Shown here piece by piece: positions 45,201-56,900 of a DNA stretch of 64,000 nucleotides. The translations under genes and the position numbers were made by a program. How positions within the stretch are numbered: position 1 is the first letter of the stretch; every line of letters begins with the position of its first letter. Origin of the DNA: Membranipora membranacea (Eukaryota > Bryozoa > Gymnolaemata > Cheilostomatida > Membraniporidae); the NCBI GenBank assembly GCA_914767715.1, contig OU612073.1, positions 19,530,001-19,594,000 on the forward strand. The letters are read 5' to 3'. Below the pieces are notes generated by a model. That model worked only from the letters and a program-made list of their open reading frames with translations, was not told the origin of the DNA and made no database searches.

Positions 45201-48200
45201 AGATAAAGATAATAAAGTTAGTGAGGTCACAATGTGTGATGCGTGCTGAAGTCCATCTATAGATGACTTAATCTCCCGTGTACTACTTTACTACCCTGCA
45301 GTCTCGAGACATGTGACTGCGCAGTCACATGCAGATAAGCTATGCAGAGAAAACCGGTATATGTTTACTTTTCCTAACCACTCAGATGGCTAGCTGATAG
45401 ATAAGTTACACATTATCATACCAAACCTGAAGTGTCAAAAATAGCTATCAAATCACTGTGACCTTGTGACTTTTTGTATTTGCATCCTTAGAAGTAAGAA
45501 TGAGATTTCTATTTTGTAGTTCCCAAGCTTTATCCACACACAGAAGAGGAACCCACAGACGCATCTCAAGGTCAGAACACTTTAATATATCTCATCTCAA
45601 GTAGTCCTAACCTTAAATGCACCCCTATGAAGCAGTAGTTCACTGGCTTCATGATATAGCCTGACATTTAATGGCCAGTGGACTGTATATCCTTGTTGGG
45701 AAATAATCATATAAATATCGGACTGTAAACTTTTGTATATCCTTGTTCAGAGATTATCGTATAGACAATAGACATGTAGCTTATCTCATGTGGACTGATC
45801 CCATTCAGGTATATCCTATTGTTAACATACCAATGCAATTTTTCCTATTAGGATCCAGATGCATTCTGGGACTTTATCACTCTACGCCCAGAGTCGATGC
45901 ACCAGGTATCGTTCCTGATGGGAGACAGAGGAACTACTGATGGATTCCGCTTCATGAATGGATACGGTAGTCACACATTTAAAATGGTCAACTCCAACAA
46001 CGAGCCAATCTACTGCAAATTCCATATCAAGGTGAGACCTGATGAAAGTGACTAAATCATTAGTACAGAAATGTCTTGTAATGTTAGTAATTTTGTTATC
46101 TGGTACCAGACCTTGCGGATTATTGTAACTGTACATGTCTGGTTCTGGCTGAAAGAAAGGAGACAACTCCTCTGCGTACAAAATTGTTACATAAAAACCA
46201 CGGCGAGTTGTGTAACAGATTGTGATGTAACAGAAGTTATGAGATCCGTCATCGTGAGTTAGTAGTGATGATCACCACACTGACTCAGCGCTTATTGTTA
46301 CCAATATCCAGTTAGAACAAGACTCACCATACCTTCCCATCAGTGACCAAAGTTGTAGCCCCTACTCTGTTTGTGAGATAAGTCATAGAATGATTGGTTT
46401 GTTTTATAGGCTGATGGTGGATGTAAGAACCTCCCCGCCAGTAAGGCTGCAGAGCTAGCCGGCTCAGACCCCGACTACGCTATCAGAGATCTATTTAATG
46501 CCATCGCAAATAAAAACTTCCCGTCCTGGACGATGAAGATTCAGGTCATGACTTATGAGGAGGCCGAGAAGTCCAAATTCAATCCATTCGATGTGACTAA
46601 GGTTAGTATCACATAGTAAGGATATCCTTACTCTGTGGGTAAGTAGCCGACGCACTCCGCACTGTCAGTAATACATACTATATATATATAACTCCTTAGT
46701 AATGTATAGATGTCATTTTGTGGTTGTGGTGAGCCTTCCAGATGTATACTATTTGCTGAGTCATAACGGAAAATGATTAGGCAAGTAGCGGCTTTCAGAC
46801 AGGATATTAATAGATAGTCATGAAAAGCCACTGCCAGCATTTTACAGCTATCAATCAGGCCTACTTTTACTGCTCAGTTATATGCGCCTTTTTTTGTATA
46901 TCCTACCCAACATGGCTTCAGGGATTATTGGCGTGGGACCGGTATTGTCCTGTTTATAGGTTATTTGAAGCTTGAGTTGACCACTGTCTCAAAAAATCAC
47001 ACATGAAGAGTCCCCCCCCCCCCTCATTACATGATTAGAAAAATAATGACATGCAGAAAGGGAGGATAACTATCATCATCATTATTTTATACTTATATAT
47101 GTTGTTGGTTTGTAGGTCTGGCCCCAAGGTGAGTTCCCGCTGATAGAAGTTGGAAAAATCGTTCTGGACAGAAACCCGATGAACTATTTTGCAGAGATCG
47201 AACAGATCGCTTTCTCTCCTGCCCATATGCCTCCAGGTATCGAGGCCAGTCCTGACAAAATGTTACAGGTAAGGCTATATTATGTTACAAATCATATTAT
47301 ATTATATCGTGTTATGTAATATGTTATATGATATATTATCTAGTTGTACAGTGTCTGCTTGTATGTAAGGTGCTTGTGATCCCGCTCCACAGCTGGTTAT
47401 TATATGTGTATCAGAGTTGTCATTGTGGACCTCATCGGGCTTTGATTGCAGTCATACAGATTTTACTTCTAATCTAAGAAATTAACTCTTGTGATCTGGT
47501 AATTCTTTTCTCTAGTTTATGGCTCTCTTTTCTTCTTATAGGGAAGACTTTTCTCATACTCAGACACACACAGGCATAGACTGGGAGCAAACTATCAGCA
47601 GATTCCAGTCAACAGGCCATTAAATAGCCCAGCTAAGAGCTACCAGAGAGACGGACCAGGCTGTGTAGATGATAATGGTGGTAACGCCCCTAACTACTTC
47701 CCAAATTCCTTCAGGTAAACAAGCTAAACATTTCCCTACTAATCACAGAAAGCCACCAATTCTTACCTAGCTCAGATTGACAGGTAATCATTTTTCAATT
47801 TTTGTTGTTGAATCTAGCATCTTTTTATACCCACACATTAAAACTGCCAATGGTGACATTTTTCGTGCGGTGCATGGTGCTCTTATCAGACGGTTTCACT
47901 AAGATCTTGATATGAGATTTTGAAGATTAGAAAAGTTAAATAAGCTTTTAAAATCGCCGGTCTTTGACCACAGTGCAAGTGAAACCTTACCAGCAAAGCC
48001 TGACAAATCCCTCCCACATATTTTTTAACGCCAGTCTTTAATTCAAGTATCATAGATACTGCGCTGGATGGGCATAACAAAATTGACAAGATTTTAATTT
48101 GCATTCTTAGCTAATTCTGGATCATTCAGTTTTCACACAATCCCCACCAATATTATGATGGATTTGAAGAAAATGGGCTTGACTGCTCTTTTTAGCGGTG

Positions 48201-50983
48201 TCAAGCAATAAACATAATGACTTGTCAGATTTCTTATCTAGGTCAATGTTTGAAATTATCAGTCATTTAACTTAAGCTCGTGCATACCGGGGACCGTTCA
48301 CCCTCTATTCTCGGGTGACAAGATTCTATTGTCCGGTCGACTTAGATGTCTTAAGGTTATGATACCAACATTGACCGATTCGGACATTTTATATACAATC
48401 GGAAAGCTATTCAAAATGGGATCCCAAGAATATTGCAGTATGGCATCATGGTGTTGCATGAAACTTTGAAAAAGGCTGGCCAATGACATCATTATGCGTT
48501 GACATAGTAACCATATGTGGCCAGGTTCTGTTTTTCTGAGCAGCTCTCCCAATACTGCAAAGTTTGACATCAGTGCTTTAGAGTCCGTAGCCTTAGATGC
48601 TTTTAAAACTGCCTTGTTGATAATGATAACATGTGACTTCACTTTAATCTTGCACTCCAAGGCTCTGTGGTTGATCAAGAGCTCTGTGTTTTGTTATCAC
48701 AGCCACCATATCAAACTGCATATCTCTCCTATAACTTACCACAAGCATCCATTATTCTGTTTGAGTTCTCCTCCATTATTTCGAATCTCCCACACCTGTA
48801 GGATCTTTTCACTAGCTTCCTGTACAGTGCAAGTTGTAACTTCATTCTGTGTAATTTGTATGTTGCTTTATTTTGCAGCGGGCCTAACCATGACTCTAAG
48901 TTTGACGAGTGTTGTGATAAGTTTACCGGTGACGCCAGGAGAGTGGAGACCGGTGATGAAGATAACTATAGTCAAGTCACAACATTCTGGACTAAGGTAT
49001 GCCTCCCCCCCCCCTACCGTCCCCACTGATTACAGTCTAACAAGTCGTCAGGTCCCAGTGTTATCAGGGAGATTGTCCCAATCTTTCTGAAGTTACTCAC
49101 TGAAAAACTCAATTGTGAGGAGTTGCCTTCTTCTGCTCATACACATTGCAGCAGGAGACAACTTCAAATCGTATTTCTTCAAATTCAACAGCTGTTTTTT
49201 TGTATCTCAGTGTAACATTATTATTACTCACATTCTAACATCTACATCAACAGTTGAATATCACCGATATAAAGGAGCATTTATAAACTTAACAGCTTGA
49301 GGTAAAGAAATGTTAATTGTTAAATGTTTTTCTTCAGGTGCTTACCCCAGAATCCAGACAGAACTTGTGTGAGAACATTGCGGGACATCTGAAGGACGCC
49401 CAACCTTTTTTGCAGAAGAGAGCCATATATCACTTTACACAGATCCACGCAGATTACGGTAAAGGAGTTAGCGACCTGCTCAACAAACACAACGCTGTAA
49501 GTAGATACGGAATCCTCTCTCATAGACTCAATATGCACAAGAGAATCCACTTTCTCAGATTGTCACTGAACTTTCCAACATTGACTTTTTTAATATGGCG
49601 AAGAAATATAATAATCTACAAGCAAGCAGAGTAAAAAGTAAACACTTATGTTCAGGCAGCTATTCCTGACTGTTTGACTTTTTAATTTTCTCTAGAACTA
49701 AGATCATTGGCTCTAATAGCCAAACTCTCACATGAGGTTTGTATCGAGCTTAGTGCTCTTATCTCCCATAAAATATTACTTCTCTACACCGCGCCATGAG
49801 ATACGACATTCATATCAATGTCGTCTTCCCATACATGGTAGAGGCCGCGGTGCAGACTGGTTTTGTGTTGGGTATATTTTTTCACTGTGATGGTCGATGA
49901 ACGCTTTTGCTGAGATTACCGGTGGTGGGACTCTAGCCAAAAGCTTTGCCTCATTCCTTAACCAAACCTATATACGTTACCTTATTACCAACATATATAA
50001 GTATACCTCATGTATAAGTATAAGTATACATTACCTCATTATATATATAAAATTAATTTACTGGTAATGTATTTATTACTACATACATTACTTTTAATTA
50101 TCTTATACCCTTTTTAAGTAAAATTAATTTTGTGTGGTTATGTCTGTGTATGCAGTAGTTGATGTATCTGAGTGTGTGAAGTGCATGTCTGAATATGTCT
50201 GTCACTATAAGGTTATGTTATGTATATGGATGCGAGCGAGCGACTCCTAATAGGGGTTTTGGTCAGAAGTAGCTTGGTGAATTGTGCCCATTGAGATGTA
50301 AAGCTAGCACTTTTGAGTTGAGAGATTATTACTGAATAAGTTTGTTTTGATAATTCTGCCTTTACAACCAACAATACATTGAAGAGACGGCATAACTCAC
50401 TGTTCATCTGCCCTCAACATGTGAAAACCAGGTCTTTTTTGTAATTCTTACAAGATCATAAGCTGATATAAGATCTAGTATAATCTATAATAGCACATGA
50501 ACCATCTGAAGAAGCTCGCCTGGATCTTACTTGATCTAACCTGGCTTATTTATGCCTAAGCAATGCCATAAATTCATCGGCATGATCATCATCAGCAATT
50601 CATGCCCTGAGCTATTTATATTTACGTTGAGTGATTTTTAGTTGACATAATAAGTTGTCAGCGCTGAATAAAAGGATCATTTTTGTTTTAAATCTCAGTA
50701 ATGTTTGTTAAAGAAGTTACACAAAGATTGCTCAAACTTTCACTTTCCTCTCCGGTAGTATCAGCTAAGCGACATTAGGCCAATACAGTGATCGTCATAC
50801 ACCTTTGCAATTCTACTCTTAGATTTCTGCTCTGGTGTATTTCTACAACAATCGGTATGGTTTGTATACCGTCATCACCTACAAAAAGTGGAGACGATCG
50901 TGGCTTATACAAAAGCATAGTAGTCTTTGAGTCATATCTAAAAAGTTACCTTTTCACTTTTTTAGGCTCGATCTAACATGTGA
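42259..50983 (+). CDS. CAT: Catalase, heme-dependent
   Basis: Breaks down H2O2 to water and oxygen, normally in peroxisomes. Thirteen coding exons give 547 residues with consistent phases: 42259-42318, 42499-42624, 43390-43561, 43843-43953, 44535-44665, 45520-45570, 45852-46031, 46410-46601, 47116-47268, 47542-47714, 48879-48996, 49338-49496 and 50966-50983. The active-site signature [12 protein letters not shown] contains the catalytic His at about 115. Asn in G-N-N-T-P is at about 188. The heme-ligand signature R-L-F-S-Y-S-D-T-H has Tyr at about 398. NADPH- and fold-related blocks are all present. The N-terminus is about 35 residues longer than in vertebrates because of exons 1-2; exon 3 begins with its own ATG (M-A-D-Q), a possible alternative start. 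The tiny last exon adds A-R-S-N-M, a PTS1-like end; it is 1.5 kb away and was found by phase and motif only. Confidence 0.97.
42862..42930. repeat. Short minisatellite in catalase intron 2
   Basis: About three copies of a 24-base unit containing GGTATCGCTTGTGGTGT. It lies in the intron between coding exons 2 and 3. Confidence 0.7.
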
Positions 50984-51318
50984 GTATAGATACATTACTG
51001 GAGACACCTCGCACAATCAGGGCTGACAGCGTGACGTTACGTCGGCGCTGACAGCACGGCGTTATGTCATCACTGCTTCATACCTACGAGAATCGCAATT
51101 AATACTACATACCTAGTATTTCATCTCAGTCAAACTTTTTTAAAAGATTGAAACTTGATTCGATAGCTTTATCAACTATTTTTGTTGACACGCATAGCCT
51201 ACTACAATTTACTGGTACGATGGCGCACCTGGATAATAATATTATTTAATGTTTTGTGATTCTGATTTGAATCTGGTACGGCATTCCTTGGTTATTGATT
51301 TTGATCAGTCATGTTTGT

Positions 51319-51324
51319 AATAAA
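51319..51324 (+). terminator. PolyA signal of the catalase gene
   Basis: AATAAA, 336 bases after the proposed stop in the last exon; the hAT element begins about 100 bases further on. Confidence 0.55.
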
Positions 51325-51426
51325 ATGAAATGAATATGACACTCGCAATCGATAGAGTTCTAATTATCCTCGCACAGTTCCTGGAATATCCCTCTGACAG
51401 CTTCCCTCGTTAGTCTGACCAGCAAA

Positions 51427-52280
51427 TAGGGGTGGAACGGATCAGGGTTAGGCAACCTCGGATTGGATATCGGATCGGTCCATAAATTCAACCTCGGATC
51501 GGATCCGGATAACGCGTACAAACGCTAAATTTACCAGTCCCAGCAGCTTTACTTTTGCACCATAATATACAGTGAAGGTCATTGAATACATGGATAAACA
51601 CCGTCAACAATCCCTGAACCATTACCCTTATTTAAATGTGTTTAATATTATCTGCTTGGATATAATACTTTACAAGCAGCAACTTATCACTCAAACAGCC
51701 AAGACGCAATTGGTTCACACAAACAGATTATTTGAAAGGATCATCATTAATGAGCACAAAGATCTCTTGACTCCAAGCATTTGTGCATAGACACTCAATT
51801 TGCCAGGTTCATTCAATCCCCGATGTTAATAATCACTGAGTTTGAACAAACTCCCTGCTCCTATGTCCCTAACTCTCTGCTGTGATTAGGATAGGAATTG
51901 TCGTCCTACTTTGAAGAAGGAGAAGAGGATAACCTTGTACATCAAACTATAGACAGTTTGTTACAAGGAAACATCATTGGATTAAAAATTATGTCTTATT
52001 CACAACGATCTGAGTAAAGATGCTTCTTTCTCTCAATTTCAGCAGAAAAAACACATCCATCAAATTTATTAGCAGCTATGAAAATGAGATATGTATTGAA
52101 TGCCTCCTGATCACCACTGAGTGCTTTCAGCCAAACTCAACTATCTAATCTGAACTACAAATTAATGACTATCATACTTCCTTCTTTGTCGTTTTTAGTG
52201 AGATAAATGATGCTAAGTAGCCTAAGTGTTGATCAAATATCCGAAATTCAACTCCAACCTCAAGAGGTCGTTCCACCCTA
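51427..52280. mobile_element. Non-autonomous hAT element, 854 bp
   Basis: The ends are TAGGGGTGGAACGGATC and GAGGTCGTTCCACCCTA (inverted, with a one-base gap). They are bounded by a perfect 8-bp duplication CCAGCAAA (51419-51426, 52281-52288). The TAGGG-TGG ends and subterminal CGGATCGGATCC-like repeats match a known type of hAT end. A 72-codon ORF inside has no transposase features. Confidence 0.85.
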
Positions 52281-52330
52281 CCAGCAAACGCTTCTATGAT
52301 TCATAATAAGTTTCATTCTCACGATATTGG

Positions 52331-53142
52331 GTGCTGTATGGTTTCACTTATCTAATTGCTTGTCATGAAAACAGAAACATGATAACATCTTATATGGCTG
52401 ATGATCAAACACAAAAGCTGCTGTGCGCTGAGCTGAGTGCAAACTATGCAAAACAGCTGTTGCCTAGGGAGGCTGTTTCCCTGTCTTCTATTGAAACAAT
52501 TCTAATGAATGACTATTTGGAGGAGTCTATAAACAACCTAAAAATTCTGCTTAGCAATGATATGACAGATTTCCAGGAATCTTTTATTCACCTGGACAAT
52601 GGTCAGGCATTGATTAATAAAATAGCAACAAAATAAGAGATCAAGACTAGCGTAACTCCTCAGTGGAACATACAATAATTAGTTGCGCATTGTAGAATCA
52701 AGGGCCATCGGATGGGGGGGGGGGCAAGAGTCTGGGGGCTCAGACTAAGCTGTATGGTGTATCTATAATAACGTTTTCACCCAGCGACTGTCCAATCAGT
52801 TTTAAGACATTACTCACCCTGTCTCAGGTGGAAACTCAATGACATTGTAGTTATCTGAATTTGCCGACTTTTGTACCTGTTCGCCTTTCATATGGACAGT
52901 CCCTAATCCCCATCTAGAATATTATGACTGTTTTTCTTTTCTAAAACAGAAAAGATCACTCTATATTTCCATCAGATACGGTAGTGTTCACATAAGATTC
53001 ATAGTCATATGTATCATAGCTTGTATTGTAGAAGGGCGGGGGGGGGTGTTGCTTTGATTTCTAGAAGAGTTTTTGAACCGTCTTTTTACCCAGAGAAAAG
53101 ACACGATCTCTGACATTAAAGAATCCAAACCAGAGGTAAGCA
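52331..53142 (+). repeat. First copy of a tandem duplication upstream of the SEA/EGF gene
   Basis: The frame 52331-52636 (101 codons, family unknown) ends with F-Q-E-S-F-I-H-L-D-N-G-Q-A-L-I-N-K. This recurs as F-Q-E-S-F-I-L-L-D-N-G-Q-A-L-I-K-K in the frame at 53383-53628. At 53085-53142, AGAAAAGACAC..GACATTAAAGAA..CCAGAG/GTAAGC resembles the first coding exon of the SEA/EGF gene at 53901-53939. An upstream block was thus duplicated with a spacing of about 0.8 kb. Whether either 5' ORF is translated is unknown. Confidence 0.55.
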
Positions 53143-53900
53143 TGGCTCTCTTTATTTGGTGCACAATCAACATTTTTCCTAGTAGATTTATTGATTAAAT
53201 CATCATATAAAAGTTTTTTTGAACGGGATATACTAAAAAGCTGGGTGCAATTCCTGACATAATGGCTGGTCATACTTCATTGTCTTCTGACTACCACATT
53301 TATAAAATCAAATACCATAACAACCCATAAACAACATTAAATTACACTGCACACAGCACCCAATTTTCTACTTAGCAATAATATGACCAAGTTTCAGGAA
53401 TCCTTCATTCTCCTAGACAATGGTCAGGCATTGATTAAAAAAAATCAACGAAATATTAAAGAAAATAGAGCGGTAAGGTGGAGCCATGCTAGACAGCAAA
53501 TGTGTCTGCCCAGTAACAGATCAATCAGCTTTGAGACATTGCACCTTTCTTACGTGGAATCTCTGCTTGAGTGCATTTCTCAGAATTCTCTACTTTCTGA
53601 TTACCTGTATAGCCTTAGGTTAACCTGAATATCAATGTCTCACCAATGAAAACAGTGAAAATGAATTGTGTGTCAAAGTAGGGGTTGTTCAACTCCTCAA
53701 TCTCTATTGAGAGAATAATGCTGCTGTTTATCGGCTTTTAAACATCAAGGATTTATCACGAATGTAATCCCATGCAGAATTTATAAAGCTGCATGCACAG
53801 GCCACAGACTTATTTATGAGTATTGTAGCTAGTATTGTAGGAGCGTTAGAGCTGTGAGGTATTTTGATTTCCAGGAGAGTACTAGTATTGTACACAGAAA

Positions 53901-56900
53901 ATGGACACAATGCCGTACATCAAGGAAATAGACCCGGAGGTATAAATTGCAATGTTTAATTGGTATATAAATGGTGGAGCAATTCAATTTTTATTTTTTA
54001 TTTTAATTTGCTCATGAATTTTCAGTGATATTATATCTAAACACATTACCTGACCTGTTCTGTAAGCTCATTGTCTATAAGTATACCTCCGGTATGTCCT
54101 TACGCCTGGTGCTGTTTTTACCTCCCCACACAGGAGAGGTACAGGTCTCACGGATATAGATGGCCTGCAGTGATTCCTCGTCGCTGGTTACCGAGTACGT
54201 CACGCTCTGATAAATCTGCGGACAGGTATGAGGATAGAAAGCCGAGATCTACACTGGTCATCGCTGTTGTGTCCGTAGTTACAGTGGTATCGCTGATCGC
54301 TATCGGAGTGGCTGCCGCCATCGTCATCATGAGTGAGTACTCGCCTTACTAGTTATTCCAGTGTAAATGAGGTACACTGGTCAATAAGTGTGGCCTGGCT
54401 GGATTCTCCAGATCACACATTGCCTGTGTATAGGATAATTCAGTGAAGGAAATTTATCACAGGGGTTGGAATTAACCGCAGTTTACAGTTTATTGGCAGC
54501 CTAGTATCAATCTGGAGTTGATTTTTCAAACTCAAGCTAGAATATTACAGTCCAAATTTGAAAGGTTACATATTTTTAGTTCAGTTTTTATGATGATTGT
54601 GGCAAGATAAGCTTGGGTTTTCGCTCAGACCATTTCTTGTGACTTCAATATTATAATATATAACAGTGCTCAAGATTAGCTCTGGATTCAATTTGCAACC
54701 TTGTGACAGTCTTTAAACCATTAATGGTACATTTTGGCGGAGATTAAAACTGTCTGCTTTATCTAGATTTATACGCCAAGCGACATGCTGACGGGATCTC
54801 AGCCCATTTAAAATCATCATGTTGTATTCAGGGTCATACAAAACTCAATCTTTCATCTTTGTTTATGTTTTCTGTGTTTTCACTTGCCAAGCTAATATTT
54901 TTACAACAGGTTTTGGTGAGAAAAGTAAACTATGTAACATCCTGCGCTACAAGCTCTCATCAGTAACTAGTCAGCAGTAAAAATCCACCATGTTTATCTC
55001 TTCTAAAAGTAATGATGAGGAAATCGCCGGTTTGAGCCGCCCCGCCCAAGCTCTTAACCTCCCCTGCCCTAGATGAGGTTAACATGCATATTACCAGATG
55101 TTGTTGCTACATTTATTGTTACTTTCAATTTGCTATTTCTACAGTACAGCTTACTATAAAGTTAGTGCATAAAGAGTATGAAGAGATTTCCAATCAATAA
55201 AGCCTTGAGAATATTAACCTAAAGGTCACACAAGTATGCATGTTGTCTCGGACCGGGTTTGTGACCTATAAGTAAAGAGCCACTTCAATCGATTCTCACA
55301 ATTTCTCATACAGTCATAGAAAGTAATACAAAACAGAATATCCTCCAGGTAACGGGCGAGCTTTGAGATGAGGCTGAGATTAATTTGCCCTAAAATTAAA
55401 GGAAATTTCAAAAATTTTTAAACCAGTTGCCTTTACCAGGGTTATATTCAAGAAAAGAACAGGCCGTTACGATCCTTTGATATTATTTGAATAGATACAA
55501 TATACAGTAGCGCGCATACAACTGCACAACACACTGGTCTTCGGCTAGAACCATGAGTCCTTCAAGGCCTTCTCTAGTACAACCTCTGCATGGCCGGCCC
55601 CGGGAGCATGAAGCCACCCCTGGTGTTAATGACCATCTCATTCCATCACTTGTGTTTACGCTGTTGCGCAACCAGGGAGGCTGACAACTCTTCATTGTCT
55701 CACTGTAGCGTTGTTCTGAGCCGAACCGACGTAGAGAGGTTTGCTTTCCATAAGAGAAAGACAGGTTTAAGATTTTAAATTGTTAGGTTTTATGATTCTG
55801 CACCAACAATTGTTATCATTTCTGTTACAGATGAAAACAAGAAAACTCTCACGGAAGAAAATACAGGTAGGTCAGAGCTGCGTTTACACTGCTCTAAAAC
55901 AGTAGGGGTTTGAGAAAGTAAATTTTTTTAGACTTTTAATAGACCGTAGACTGTAGACATAAAACTATGAAGATATTATACAAAAACCGTCTGAGAATTT
56001 AATGGCACACTGATGTACTTGTCTCTTTTCCTCTAAGTATAAAACAGTGACGGCAGCATATCCGTCCAAATTATGTTCCTCTCAGTCTCAAGCGACTCTC
56101 CTTTTTTCACCGGCCTTGGCAAGGGACGGCGCAAAAAAACATCGAGTGGGGTGCTAAGAGCTTCTTTTGTGGGATCAGGGGCAACGCCTCAGCCCGCAAA
56201 GCATCTAAAGGTATATAAATAAAAGATTGAAGTTCCAAGTAATGAGATTCTGAATTCTGATATAAATGATTCAATTATAGTGTTTTAGGCCATTTTAATT
56301 TAGCATTTTAGAAGAGGCAGTGTCTCTCTGCCACCCCTAAAACTACAGACCTGTTCAGTACATCTATGTCTATGTTATGATAACAGATTAATACTCTATT
56401 TTGTTATAAGATACCTACACCATGTCTATAACTCTATCACAGCCGTTTGTACCGGAGTTATTAGATCAGAACTCACAGGAGTTTCATACACTAGCTGAAG
56501 CTACATGTGACGAGGTAAACATATGATAATACCTAGGTTATCTCCTCAATAAAAATAAACCTGATAACAAAACAACCCTTACGGCTATATGCTGTGGGGA
56601 CATGTTACTGAACTCTTTGCTTTTGTGTTTGAGATTTTGAGGATTATATTTCGTTATGATTTATTATAATTCCTGGGCATCTCGGTTAAAAAAGGATCAA
56701 CTCAGAGGTTATTACACTGAGATAAAGAATGAGCACTAGCGTTTGTCAATGTCAGTGTCCGCCAAAAAAAAAATAAAAAAATAAAAAAATGTTTCAACAT
56801 GATTAGGAAGAATAGCAACACTATGGGCATCATATTTATCCATTCTATCTATGAATTGCTAATTCGTCATTCAAATACAGCAATTAATTTTCACACAAAA

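Noticed and set aside
48298-48678. 126-codon minus-strand ORF in a catalase intron
   Set aside because: No recognised motif, no splice or promoter support, and the plus-strand ORF overlapping it (48515-49090) only runs through intron into exon 11. Possibly a transposon remnant, but unsupported.
51001-51065. GC-rich repeat with TGACGTTACGTCGG, resembling CRE sites
   Set aside because: It lies in the catalase 3' UTR, and no promoter context was seen for a downstream gene.
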